A DNA stretch of 64,000 nucleotides, from NCBI GenBank assembly GCA_018267285.1, contig JAFDYU010000011.1, positions 1 to 64,000 on the forward strand, written 5' to 3'. Positions 1 through 8,019 of the stretch are shown piece by piece. The notes under the pieces were generated by a model that did not search any database, had not been told where the DNA came from, and was given only the letters and a program-made list of their open reading frames with translations. Numbering within the stretch: the first letter of the stretch is position 1; each line of letters begins with the position of its first letter. This stretch comes from Bacteroidota bacterium (GTDB lineage Bacteria; Bacteroidota; Bacteroidia; Cytophagales; Cyclobacteriaceae). Position numbers and translations under genes: made by a program.

Positions 1-2
1 GC

Positions 3-161
3 AAGAGTTTTCCAATCTACAAAACTGTCAGCGGATATTCGGAAGTGCTCTACAATTTCGTTCAAAAGCCCGGGCAGAATATTTATGGCGACCCGGTCAC
101 GTTTCGGTTTGGGATGGAGGTGAAGTTCAAGAAGGCAAAGGGCAAGGATAAAAAAGGATAA
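3..161 (+). CDS. C-terminal fragment of an unidentified protein (cut by window start)
   Basis: The third forward frame is open from the first bases of the window and ends at a TAA at 159-161. The 52 visible residues end in an alternating hydrophobic/polar stretch (VTFRFGMEVKFKKAKGK) with a basic lysine-rich tail, which would fit the last strand of an outer-membrane beta barrel, but the piece is too short to assign. It converges on the coupling-protein gene that ends at 189, so only 27 bp separate the two stops. It could be the chromosomal neighbour of the mobile block or part of it. Confidence 0.4.
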   Translation, partial: KSFPIYKTVSGYSEVLYNFVQKPGQNIYGDPVTFRFGMEVKFKKAKGKDKKG

Positions 162-188
162 ACTACTGACAATACTATAAGTTTCAAA

Positions 189-1625
189 TCAATCTTTGAT
201 CGAAACTTTGCCGCGCCCCCATTTCCCGTTGCTCAATAAGTAATAGCACTCACCCACGCTCAGTGTTGATGGCGGCCTGACTTGTATAATATGAGGTTTA
301 CCTTGTTTAAAAGGAGTCGGGATCAATTTTTCCAGCTTTGTGATGGTGTCAATGTCAGTGTTTCGAAAAAATAATTTATTGCCAGTATTGTTTAGAATAA
401 CATTGATGGACGAATCGACTGCGCCTTCTCTTGCATAGCCCGTGCTTAACGTGTGCGTCAGGGACGCCAATGATTGAGAGGCCAGCACACAGATTGCTTT
501 GAAAGCCCTGCATCGATCCAAAAAAGATTGTTCACCGCTTGCGCGGTCAGCTGTGATAAACCTCTGAAATTCATCGCACACATAGGCAAAAGGTCTGTCC
601 TGATTTTCCCTTTTGAAAGTATATTCAAAAAATTTGGATTTTATGCATCGGCCAATCAAATCGCCGATGTCTGAGTTTTGCTCCGGTGAGTAAACCACAC
701 ACCAACCCTCGTTCATACATTTTGCTATGGACAATTTTTCTTTGGGGGGTACAAACGGATTTAAACTGACAATATTTACCAACCCCTTTGAACACAACAC
801 CCCGAAATAATTATTGACGGTGCCGACTACGCCAGAAAGTTGTTCCGTTGCGTTATAGCGTAGTGACACGAGAGAGTTGAGGAAATTATAATTTTGAAGG
901 GACGCTACTTTATCATCTGTGCTTGCCCAATACTCCAAAAACAGTTGAAGGGCATCTATCTCGTTGATCAGATAATTGAACTTCTCAAAATAATTGGATG
1001 CATCATACTGGAGTTTTTTGACGATTTGAGCACACAAAGCTATGTGCCTCGTGTCACCAAAGTCCGGGAATTTTTCGGCCCCGCTGCTGATGGGTGATTT
1101 TTTGCAATGAGCAATAAAATTTTGCCACAAAGATTCCACCTGATCGGCTCCGCCACTGTTAAAGCTGTATAAATCAATTTCAATAAAACTTTTAATGCAA
1201 AGTTCTGCCTGCCGAATGAAAAAATCCACCGGTCGTATGTTCGGAAAGAGGTTGAATATTTTTGACTTTATTTCATCGGACGAAATGTCTTCCAGGTCGA
1301 GCCCTTCAAAAAAATGTATCACTTCTTTTTTCTTGTTGTAGCTTTGATTAAAGTTGATGACATTTTTATGCAATTTAATTTTACTGTAGAGCTCATTTTT
1401 GGGATCGATGACCAATAACGATGGCCTGCTCTCTTCTGAATAAGTCAGAATAGAATTCAATAAAGGAATGATGGCCGATTTTGTTTTGCCTGAACCTGTT
1501 TCTCCGAGGATGAGAAAATGACGGCTCATGTCCTGACCTTTGATCTCGGCATAGTCAAGGTTAAGCCACTCACTCACCTGAAATTTTTGTTCCTTACCAT
1601 TCCATTCTTTAGGTTCGATGTACAT
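189..1625 (-). CDS. VirD4/TraG-type conjugal coupling ATPase
   Basis: Type IV coupling proteins are membrane-associated ATPases that bring the relaxase-DNA complex to the conjugation channel. The Walker A motif GETGSGKT is at residues 41-48, and a Walker B-like VCDEFQRF lies about two thirds along, followed by an LASQS segment typical of TraG/VirD4 proteins. I start it at the ATG at 1625 (478 aa). The frame stays open to 1742, but that stretch lies inside the upstream protease gene and reads as low-complexity sequence. No clear N-terminal membrane helices are visible, so it resembles the soluble TraG/TrwB core rather than a full VirD4. It is the last gene of a minus-strand run, 10 bp after the ClpP-like gene, so the two are probably translated together. 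Confidence 0.8.
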   Translation of the reverse strand: MYIEPKEWNGKEQKFQVSEWLNLDYAEIKGQDMSRHFLILGETGSGKTKSAIIPLLNSILTYSEESRPSLLVIDPKNELYSKIKLHKNVINFNQSYNKKKEVIHFFEGLDLEDISSDEIKSKIFNLFPNIRPVDFFIRQAELCIKSFIEIDLYSFNSGGADQVESLWQNFIAHCKKSPISSGAEKFPDFGDTRHIALCAQIVKKLQYDASNYFEKFNYLINEIDALQLFLEYWASTDDKVASLQNYNFLNSLVSLRYNATEQLSGVVGTVNNYFGVLCSKGLVNIVSLNPFVPPKEKLSIAKCMNEGWCVVYSPEQNSDIGDLIGRCIKSKFFEYTFKRENQDRPFAYVCDEFQRFITADRASGEQSFLDRCRAFKAICVLASQSLASLTHTLSTGYAREGAVDSSINVILNNTGNKLFFRNTDIDTITKLEKLIPTPFKQGKPHIIQVRPPSTLSVGECYYLLSNGKWGRGKVSIKD

Positions 1626-1635
1626 ACCATTCGTG

Positions 1636-2373
1636 TTATTCTTCTTTAAATAATTTTTCCAGACCTGATTCTTCAAATTCTTCTTGCGTAGAATCGATGA
1701 GCAACATTTGATGTGCCAGAAGCGGTGTGATGACCGTGTCAAGATTGCTCAGCTTAACGTACTCTTGCTTCAGGGTCTGTTCTGAGAGCACTTCTTCTTC
1801 TGGCGTTTGTTTTAATCGGTAGAGTTTGTTTTCAAAATCAAAGTCGATGCCGTGCATCCTTTTATATTTTACCTGGCCCTTTTCAATGACTTTATTTGAA
1901 TGGATGTGCTTCACCAATCTTGTGATCAGCCTGCCGTCTGTTTCTGCCAAACTTTTGTTTGTATAATCAAGCCTTTCTTTCGTCCACACTTCTGCTTTTG
2001 AAGTGATAATGCGGGAATTATGGTACACCAGTTGACTTGACTGGTAGGCTCTCCGGTAGCCGATTGTCCCAAGGGATAAAATCATGGCAGCGGAACTTGC
2101 AATTTTTGTCAAACCCAACGTTCCGATGATGACACCGTAACGTTGTTGCCATTTGTGGAGCTTGCTCAAATAATAATCCAGCGAAGTGATTGCCCCTCCT
2201 GGAGAATCTATCTGGATATCGATTTTTTTATAGTTGTAATACTCGATGGCCAAATCAATTTCATCGCACAAAGCAAAAATGCTTTGGTTATTCACTTCAC
2301 CTATCAAACGTATCACGGCACATGCTTTCTCGTATTTGACTTCGGGCAGTAATACTGAGATATCTGTTTCCAT
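1636..2373 (-). CDS. ClpP/crotonase-fold serine protease-like protein
   Basis: A 245-residue protein with the layout of the ClpP/SppA superfamily: an oxyanion-loop-like DSPGG at residues 56-60, a nucleophile segment IASSAAMILSLG with the probable catalytic Ser93, and a YHNSR segment placing His118 where ClpP has its catalytic histidine. The C-terminal third (residues about 150-245) is acidic and lacks obvious family features. It is not the housekeeping ClpP, which is shorter and much more conserved. It sits 10 bp upstream of the coupling ATPase and downstream of the PD-(D/E)XK gene in an element of transfer genes. Its substrate is unknown; processing of a transfer or entry protein is a guess. 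No signal peptide is visible, so it is probably cytoplasmic. Confidence 0.75.
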   Translation of the reverse strand: METDISVLLPEVKYEKACAVIRLIGEVNNQSIFALCDEIDLAIEYYNYKKIDIQIDSPGGAITSLDYYLSKLHKWQQRYGVIIGTLGLTKIASSAAMILSLGTIGYRRAYQSSQLVYHNSRIITSKAEVWTKERLDYTNKSLAETDGRLITRLVKHIHSNKVIEKGQVKYKRMHGIDFDFENKLYRLKQTPEEEVLSEQTLKQEYVKLSNLDTVITPLLAHQMLLIDSTQEEFEESGLEKLFKEE

Positions 2374-2427
2374 AATGTTTTTTAGTGTATAGAGTATATA
2401 TTTTGTTCAAGTCTTCCGAGCTAAATT

Positions 2428-3138
2428 CTATTTGATTGCGGTAAAATTTTTTCTGACGCTTGCTTTGCTAAGAATTGCCCGATAGCCATCAGCAAATTTT
2501 TTTATCGTTTTATTGGAAGCCTTGCCTGTTCCGAATTTTATATTCAGTTCACCATCGAACGTTGACAAAAGTTCATCTGGGATTCTTACGCTTAATATGT
2601 CCGCACATTCGTTTTGTGTCAGGCCAAGATTTGTGTGGAACCTGTACAACTCGGTCAGGGATGCAATGAAAAATTTGCATTTAGTTTCTTTCTTGTCACC
2701 TATTTTAAATAATTGGCTTTCATCCAAGAATGCTACCCAAACCGGCAAAAGCATTTCATGCTGTAAGGCGAAAAGCCTTTCCATGTCTTTTCTGTCGATT
2801 TGAAAATATTCTTGAGGGAACCCATCAAATCCTTTTTTCTTTCTGCACTTCACGTCAATCAAGAGTGCTCCAACGTGTGGAACTGTGATGAGAAAATCCG
2901 GCCGTTTTGCTTCCTGCATTGCCGCTGATTTGTCGTTTATATTTTGGCTGAAGCGCAAGTGACGAATTGAAAATTTATCCAAAAACTGCCTAAACAATTC
3001 TTCGGCCTGATTTCCCTTAAGTTCTGCTTCAGACAAGTATTCATCAATTTTTGTAGAACCTCGTTTGCCGTTAGAATTTTTATCACCGGAGACAACGGTC
3101 AAAACATTCTTTTTAGCGTCAAATTCAGTGTGTGCCAT
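2428..3138 (-). CDS. PD-(D/E)XK nuclease-like protein
   Basis: A 236-residue protein. Residues 80-97 contain the signature of the restriction-endonuclease fold: Pro80-Asp81 in RPDF, then a hydrophobic strand ending in Asp95-x-Lys97 (IDVKCRK). An upstream acidic helix (AEELFR, residues 45-50) could supply the remaining acidic ligand. The N-terminal 35 residues are polar and probably disordered. The gene lies between the ClpP-like gene and an intergenic region with an XRE regulator in the opposite direction. The family assignment rests on the motif only; it could be a Holliday-junction-type, repair or restriction nuclease. It may handle element DNA after transfer, but nothing here proves that. 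Confidence 0.6.
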   Translation of the reverse strand: MAHTEFDAKKNVLTVVSGDKNSNGKRGSTKIDEYLSEAELKGNQAEELFRQFLDKFSIRHLRFSQNINDKSAAMQEAKRPDFLITVPHVGALLIDVKCRKKKGFDGFPQEYFQIDRKDMERLFALQHEMLLPVWVAFLDESQLFKIGDKKETKCKFFIASLTELYRFHTNLGLTQNECADILSVRIPDELLSTFDGELNIKFGTGKASNKTIKKFADGYRAILSKASVRKNFTAIK

Positions 3139-3171
3139 ACGTCATTATTGATTTATGAGTAAATATACATT

Positions 3172-3187
3172 GAATACCATAGTATTC
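3172..3187. promoter_or_regulatory. Inverted repeat between divergent genes, probable XRE operator
   Basis: GAATAC-cata-GTATTC is a perfect 6-bp inverted repeat between the nuclease gene (minus) and the XRE gene (plus). A TAATTTTG at 3193-3200 fits the Bacteroidota -7 element (TAnnTTTG), so the palindrome would cover the -33 region of the XRE promoter. Autoregulation by the XRE protein is the simplest reading. Confidence 0.5.
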
Positions 3188-3221
3188 AGCTATAATTTTG
3201 ATTTTATTTTAGATTGTCCTC

Positions 3222-3452
3222 GTGAAAAGTGACCTGAAAAAAGTTTTTGCAAAAGTTTTGAAGCAGCTGAGAAAGGACCGCAAGCTTAGCCAACAGGCGC
3301 TTGCTGATTATTGTGGTCTTGAACGTGTTTACATTTCAAAACTGGAGCGCGGCATATCCATGCCCTCTATTGAGACTATCTTCAGAATCGCTGAAGTACT
3401 GAAATTAAAACCGCAGGAATTGGTCGAACAGCTCTATAAGCATTTCAAATAA
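3222..3452 (+). CDS. XRE-family HTH regulator, copy 1
   Basis: A 76-residue protein that is almost entirely one helix-turn-helix domain of the Cro/CI type (LSQQALADYCGLERVYISKLERG, with the recognition helix around VYISKLERG). It starts with GTG at 3222. It is the only plus-strand gene of the mobilisation block and is divergent from the nuclease gene. It is clearly paralogous to the XRE protein at 9752-9985: both begin MK(S/P)DLK and share the ISxLERG and PSIETIF stretches. It probably represses its own promoter and perhaps the transfer genes. Confidence 0.85.
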   Translation: MKSDLKKVFAKVLKQLRKDRKLSQQALADYCGLERVYISKLERGISMPSIETIFRIAEVLKLKPQELVEQLYKHFK

Positions 3453-3521
3453 TAGTTTAGTGTAGCACCCACATATCTATTGTTACAGACCAACAGACGG
3501 CCGATTAGGTTTCCTTTCATC

Positions 3522-5393
3522 CTATTTGGGACTTTGCATATGGATTTCTCCAATGGATTTTAGTGTAAACACTTTGCCAACCTCGGAGGCATGAAAACTA
3601 AATCCATACTTGGCCAAGCTGTAGCCCCGCAGCAAGCCTGATTCTTTGTTGTTGTGTTTTATTACATCAAACCCTTCAGCCTTAAGTCGGCTGAAATAGT
3701 TTTCAATACTGAATGTTTGACCTTTCTTTATAAAATCGCGCATGAGTGTAGCCAATTCTTTTGCAATCTTTTGTCTTATCCGCGCTCTTTCCAATCCCTC
3801 CCGCTTTTCTGATTGACGAATAATATGAAGGAAATTATCAGCTTCAGGTGTGTTTTTGATTTCGGTGACCGTTGAACTTGTTACTTCTGGAATATTTTCC
3901 AATGATGTTCCATTGACCGCGGGCGTATTTTTCTCAAATATTTCTGTAGTTATCTCTGTCTGAAAATTTCGGAACATCCCGCCCTTGATTAGTTTACTGA
4001 GTTGGAACTGCCCTTTGTCAATTTCCCAATCGTGGTAATGTTCAATGCCTTTATGTATAGTGTAACCCGAAAGTTTGCCTAGATCATATCTCAAATGAAT
4101 ATGATAACCTCTTTCTTCGATGGCCTTGATAAAGTCAATATAGTGTTTATAGCGATGACCACTGGTCAACTCTTTAAGATCCATTTCGATTTTCACAAGG
4201 TCGATTGCCCTCGTTAATTCTTTAGAAGCCTTCTCGACTTTACCTTTATCCAAAGTTCCGTTCAATTCCGGAAAATACTTCTTCACTGGATTTTCAGGAA
4301 CTTCTTTTGCTATCTGTGTGCGTCCGTTTTGTGCTACCAACTCAGCAGTTCTTTTCTTAAGATAGGTAAGTGTGAAATCTGCTCCGATTTCGGATGAGTT
4401 AAAAACCATTTTACCAATCTCAATTCCATATCCCCTTACGCTACCTGTGTCTTTGCTAAAATACTCCTTGACCGGGCATCCATGTGACCGGATAGCTTCA
4501 AAATATTTTTGCGGATCAAAACTCTTTCGGCTTTCGAGGGATTCTAAAAAGCTTTTGTTTAAAATTTCCTCAACTTTAGTCTTAAGTAATCTCATTTCGG
4601 AAGTTTGCTGCTTCCAATTTTGATTTGCAACATTCGCCAGCCTTTCCAAGGAGAATTCACGGCCCAATGTGGAAGCCCTAATAAGTCGCTCCCCTTTTCT
4701 TCCAATTGAATAACCTGATACCTCAGTTGTTAGAATTCCTTCTACCGGTCTTTTAAAATACACTTTTACTTTATACCCTTTCGCTTCTAAATTTTTAAAA
4801 TACTTTCCGGGAACAAAGACCTTTTCACCGTTGAAAGATTGTTTGGCAGAATCATGCAGATCTCTTCGGATTTTTTCGATGCTGCCCTGTGCGTCAGAAA
4901 TTTTAATGCCGGCTCTCTTTGCTAGTTGCCTTTCCCGCATGATTTCAGCCGCTCTAATCATACCACGCTCTTTTGCAATTTCATCACCAAGACGTTGACT
5001 TAACGCTAGCTCATTCTTGTGCCGATACAAACACCCATTTTCATCAATACGGTTGACAACAATGTGTAAATGGGAATGTTCTTTGTCCTGGTGAAGAAAG
5101 GCAATTGATTGATGTCCCGTTAGCCTTGCTTTTTCCAGAAACGATTGGGCAATTTCTTTCCAATCCAAGAGGGTCAACTTTTTGCCATCTGCTATACTTG
5201 GAGAAAGAAAAATGTGTGCGGTAAGATTTTGGGCTCTCCCCTCGTAAAGCTTTTGTCGTGTCAACATTTGCATTTCGATCTCCTTCCAATTGTCACCGAA
5301 AACATTATTGATTGACACGATTTCTGAATGTTCCTTAATGTTATATTCGATAGTGTCCTTTAAACTAATATTTGATTTCATCTTCCCGATCAT
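3522..5393 (-). CDS. mobA: MOB-type relaxase (MobA/VirD2 family) with four C-terminal repeats
   Basis: The relaxase nicks oriT and stays attached to the transferred strand. Residues 101-110 hold the metal-binding histidine motif (His101, His106, His108 and His110 in HQDKEHSHLH), followed by IVVNRID as in Bacteroidota mobilisation relaxases; a candidate catalytic tyrosine is Tyr17. After the nuclease domain come four degenerate copies of a roughly 55-residue module at about 196-252, 293-345, 415-468 and 563-613. Each has a KYFxxLxxxG start, a GY(S/G/T)I centre and an F(T/S/Q)L end. The 4-bp overlap with the mobC stop implies translational coupling. At 623 aa it is longer than the minimal relaxase because of the repeats. 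Confidence 0.88.
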   Translation of the reverse strand: MIGKMKSNISLKDTIEYNIKEHSEIVSINNVFGDNWKEIEMQMLTRQKLYEGRAQNLTAHIFLSPSIADGKKLTLLDWKEIAQSFLEKARLTGHQSIAFLHQDKEHSHLHIVVNRIDENGCLYRHKNELALSQRLGDEIAKERGMIRAAEIMRERQLAKRAGIKISDAQGSIEKIRRDLHDSAKQSFNGEKVFVPGKYFKNLEAKGYKVKVYFKRPVEGILTTEVSGYSIGRKGERLIRASTLGREFSLERLANVANQNWKQQTSEMRLLKTKVEEILNKSFLESLESRKSFDPQKYFEAIRSHGCPVKEYFSKDTGSVRGYGIEIGKMVFNSSEIGADFTLTYLKKRTAELVAQNGRTQIAKEVPENPVKKYFPELNGTLDKGKVEKASKELTRAIDLVKIEMDLKELTSGHRYKHYIDFIKAIEERGYHIHLRYDLGKLSGYTIHKGIEHYHDWEIDKGQFQLSKLIKGGMFRNFQTEITTEIFEKNTPAVNGTSLENIPEVTSSTVTEIKNTPEADNFLHIIRQSEKREGLERARIRQKIAKELATLMRDFIKKGQTFSIENYFSRLKAEGFDVIKHNNKESGLLRGYSLAKYGFSFHASEVGKVFTLKSIGEIHMQSPK

Positions 5394-5821
5394 ACCTTTT
5401 CAATCACTTTTTGAATGGACAACACTAATTGCTCTATATGGTAATTGAGGCTAGGGTCATGAGCTTTAATGAGGCTACTAAGGCGCCTAAATACTGTTCT
5501 ATATTCACTTAAAGTTGCCAATAATTTATCCGCAATAATTCGGTTTTCTTTTTTAGCAGATTGGATAACGATCCCTTTCGTCAGCATTTCTCTAATAAAT
5601 TTTTGCTGACTATAGTTGTTCGAATCTTTCAAAAGTCTTCGGAACAGTTCATTTTCGACTTTATTAAATCGAACTGTGTAATTAATATTTCTAACGAGGT
5701 CTGGGTTTTTCTTCTTATTCACAACAGTATTTTTTTGAAGCGGCCTGCCGCTGTGGCGACATTTTTTGTAGTGAAGCGAAAAAAACAAGGTAAAAACCGT
5801 TTCGGTTTTTAATCTTGCCAT
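5390..5821 (-). CDS. mobC: MobC-like relaxosome accessory protein
   Basis: A small basic protein (143 aa from the ATG at 5821; another ATG lies one codon upstream) with a ribbon-helix-helix-like segment (NINYTVRFNKVENELFRRLL) and a helical tail typical of MobC proteins, which open oriT DNA for the relaxase. Its stop overlaps the relaxase start by 4 bp. The first 40 residues are basic and not conserved in appearance, so a later start is possible. Immediately upstream is the 10-bp-phased array at 5831-5940, the likely DNA target of this protein or of the relaxase. Confidence 0.7.
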   Translation of the reverse strand: MARLKTETVFTLFFSLHYKKCRHSGRPLQKNTVVNKKKNPDLVRNINYTVRFNKVENELFRRLLKDSNNYSQQKFIREMLTKGIVIQSAKKENRIIADKLLATLSEYRTVFRRLSSLIKAHDPSLNYHIEQLVLSIQKVIEKV

Positions 5822-5830
5822 CACTCAAAA

Positions 5831-5940
5831 AATTGGATGATTGGCATTGGAAATTATTGGACAATTCAGGATAAATCTGGATTGAATTGTAAAAGATCGG
5901 ATAAGATTGGATCATAATGGACAAGATTGGAATGAATTGA
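5831..5940. repeat. 10-bp-phased GG(A) array upstream of mobC, oriT candidate
   Basis: Written in ten-base blocks from 5831, the blocks ending at 5850, 5860, 5870, 5880, 5900, 5910, 5920 and 5930 all end in GG and the next block begins with A (once AT, once AC, and so on). On the minus strand this reads as TCC(A/G)AT-like units every 10 bp. The best-conserved part is GGATAAGATTGG then GGACAAGATTGG. The spacing is one helical turn, so all GG steps face one side of the DNA. Its place between the last upstream gene (stop at 5953) and mobC fits an origin of transfer or a relaxosome binding array. Confidence 0.6.
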
Positions 5941-5952
5941 AAAATATGTGCT

Positions 5953-6282
5953 TCAAATTTTGAAGCTGCCTGGTTTTGATTTTTTACTTTCATCAATTTC
6001 ATGGTCGTCTTTAAAATCGTAGCGGTTTGCCTTAGGGGAAAAAGGAGTGCCTCGTTTCGATTTCCGATTGTTATTGATCAACGATCTTCTCACTGCTTTA
6101 ATAAGACTATCGTAGTTGAGCTCGATTCGTTCTCCGGTATTTTTTTCCAAGTCGATTTCGATGAGGTTTTTCATGAGTGTTGTGTGATGACCATTGAGAA
6201 TTGTAGAGTAGGTTTGAACGATGGCATTATAGACTCCCTTGCGTTTTTCTTTTACGAATTTTACTATAAATGATTTTTCCAT
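5953..6282 (-). CDS. Hypothetical protein of the mobilisation block
   Basis: A 109-residue charged protein with a beta-rich first half (KSFIVKFVKEKRKGVYNAIVQTYSTI) and a lysine/asparagine-rich, probably disordered tail. I do not recognise the family. It lies 17 bp downstream of the membrane-protein gene and just before the phased array, in the same minus-strand run as ParA and MobC, so a role in plasmid-like maintenance or transfer is plausible but not shown. Confidence 0.6.
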   Translation of the reverse strand: MEKSFIVKFVKEKRKGVYNAIVQTYSTILNGHHTTLMKNLIEIDLEKNTGERIELNYDSLIKAVRRSLINNNRKSKRGTPFSPKANRYDFKDDHEIDESKKSKPGSFKI

Positions 6283-6299
6283 TTTGTGTTTGATTTAGG

Positions 6300-6821
6300 T
6301 TAATTGGTCTTGCCGAAATAGATTCGAATGGTATCCGTTTTAATTTCATGATACTGAGTAAAGTTTTCTACAAATCTTCCTTTAGCCTTGGAAAGTTCTA
6401 TGTAAATGAATCCGTTCTCGTTTCTTTCCGTGGCCATCATTAGCAACCGATGTACTCCTGAAGAGGCCGATATTATTTCTCTTGCCCTGCTTACATCATT
6501 GTTTTGTCGCCACCATATCAAGCAGGCAAAAATGGCTAAGACGATACTTAGCCCAGCAAATAGCCATCGCATTGATTCGGCCATTTTAAATTTCCAAGCT
6601 TCCCCATATCCATTAAAGTTGTAAACCGTGGGATTGAGTTTTTCTAATACAATCTTTAATGTTTTAGCTACTTCTTCGTTTCCAATTTTATTGTCCGTCA
6701 GCTCTCGATGTACGAGGTATAAAGCTGGTAGCACTGGGTCGCTTTGCGAAATCTCAAAACCGTAATCGTTCAGTAGGTGTGAACTGAACTGCCGAAGTTT
6801 TTTTTCTTCCCTCTCATTCAT
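6300..6821 (-). CDS. Single-pass membrane protein of the mobilisation block
   Basis: A 173-residue protein with one clear transmembrane helix in the middle (WLFAGLSIVLAIFACLIWW, about residues 85-103), a helical cytoplasmic-type N-terminal half rich in charged residues, and a C-terminal domain of about 65 residues ending in a strand-like segment. It is 12 bp downstream of the ParA-like gene. It could be a transfer-apparatus or membrane anchor for the ParA-like ATPase. No known family recognised. Confidence 0.6.
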   Translation of the reverse strand: MNEREEKKLRQFSSHLLNDYGFEISQSDPVLPALYLVHRELTDNKIGNEEVAKTLKIVLEKLNPTVYNFNGYGEAWKFKMAESMRWLFAGLSIVLAIFACLIWWRQNNDVSRAREIISASSGVHRLLMMATERNENGFIYIELSKAKGRFVENFTQYHEIKTDTIRIYFGKTN

Positions 6822-6833
6822 AATTTAATGGTT

Positions 6834-7550
6834 TCAGAATAAGTCTGGTATATTTTCGACACAGCCCTTGAAGTAAACTGCTTTGAAAGGGTTGAGACCG
6901 GATAGGCCTTGGCCTCGGAGTAATACATCCTCAGCAGTTCGTAGAGCCAATTCTCCTTTATCGTTCACAAGATCGAAGCTAAAGGACTTCAACCCCTCAT
7001 TATTGCAATAATCTTCAAATATTTGTTTTTGAGTTTCTGACATTGGAAAATGCTTATTATATGCTGCTATGATTTCAAAATTTCTGTTGACAGATTCAAC
7101 AAGCTCGTCTAAATACATCATCGTTGATTTGAAATTGTTTCCGCCCCCAACTACGCAGACCATTTTTAAATCAATTCCAGATTGATCCAATAATTGTTGC
7201 ACATTTTTTGGACCACTCATCTCAAAATACTTCGGGAGTTGTTCAGCCACACTTGCCCCTGCATCGGCTAGAAACATGTCCTGATCCGCAGCCGCCACGC
7301 TTTCAAACATCGAATTGAATGCCCCTCTGTCAATACGCTTTGTTGCTTTATCAATAAAAGATACAAGTATTGGCATCCGATACGCGAGTTGTTTCATTGT
7401 TGCACTGGTAGCATCATCTAGGTCGAGCACAGTTGCACTCTTGTATCTCTCTGATAATAAGAAAATTATCGTGCTTTTTCCACACCCGCCACGGCTTTGC
7501 GTAGCCATAATCATTTGCTTCATAAGTTTATTTATTTTTTGATTTTCCAT
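6834..7550 (-). CDS. ParA/MinD-like P-loop ATPase
   Basis: Residues 15-25 (TQSRGGCGKST) are a deviant Walker A motif of the ParA/MinD/Soj class, followed by the switch-like LDLDDATSATMKQL and the DADAGAS-like FLADAGAS segment. This family segregates plasmids or integrative elements, or positions conjugation machinery. The start is uncertain: ATG at 7550 overlaps the stop of the HTH gene by 23 bp, while internal ATGs at residues 10 and 13 would reduce the overlap. No ParB partner is visible, which is usual for the mobilisation-type ParA proteins of Bacteroidota elements. Confidence 0.78.
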   Translation of the reverse strand: MENQKINKLMKQMIMATQSRGGCGKSTIIFLLSERYKSATVLDLDDATSATMKQLAYRMPILVSFIDKATKRIDRGAFNSMFESVAAADQDMFLADAGASVAEQLPKYFEMSGPKNVQQLLDQSGIDLKMVCVVGGGNNFKSTMMYLDELVESVNRNFEIIAAYNKHFPMSETQKQIFEDYCNNEGLKSFSFDLVNDKGELALRTAEDVLLRGQGLSGLNPFKAVYFKGCVENIPDLF

Positions 7551-7836
7551 TAATTAAAAATTGATTGGCTGACTCTTCGATTTCACTAACCGTAGATTGT
7601 CTATTCTGCAACCGAAATTGGTCTATATCTTCCTTCTTGAAGAAGATGAGTTTTTTGTTGGGCTTGTAGTGTACAAGCTTTTTGGAAGAAGTGAGTTTGT
7701 AAATAAAACTCTTGCTGAACCGAGCATACTTCTCAGCTTCATCAACCGAAAGTACAGGCTTGGTATTGACCAACAGGTTGTCAATTTTAATAGCCAGCTT
7801 TTTTAGTTCCCGAAGAATGTTTTCTGAATTTTCCAT
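7528..7836 (-). CDS. Small excisionase-type HTH protein
   Basis: 102 residues from the ATG at 7836. The frame is open to 7947, but the extra N-terminal part reads as low-complexity hydrophobic sequence. The core LSVDEAEKYARFSKSFIYKLTSSKKLVHYKPNKKLIFFKKEDIDQF is a MerR-like HTH_17 domain: a two-helix motif, a wing with the KLIFFKKEDID pattern and a helical start. In Bacteroidota elements such proteins act as excisionases or mobilisation-gene regulators. It is the first gene of the minus-strand operon that continues through parA to mobA. Confidence 0.75.
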   Translation of the reverse strand: MENSENILRELKKLAIKIDNLLVNTKPVLSVDEAEKYARFSKSFIYKLTSSKKLVHYKPNKKLIFFKKEDIDQFRLQNRQSTVSEIEESANQFLINGKSKNK

Positions 7837-8019
7837 TTTGCCCTTTGTTTTTTGTTGAGGCAAAAAGAGGTAAAAAAAGAAAGGTGGAATCAAAGTCAGT
7901 TCATTTCCACTGATGATCTGTGAAAAGTCTGCATTTCTGATTTGCAAATAGGATTATGAAAGAAAATTTTTGTAGTGGAAATAGGGTCTCCGTTTTTTCC
8001 ACTATTAATTTGGTCTCTG

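Noticed and set aside
1626-1742. An upstream extension of the coupling-ATPase frame
   Set aside because: It overlaps the ClpP-like gene in another frame, has basic low-complexity residues and no ribosome-binding site, so I start at 1625.
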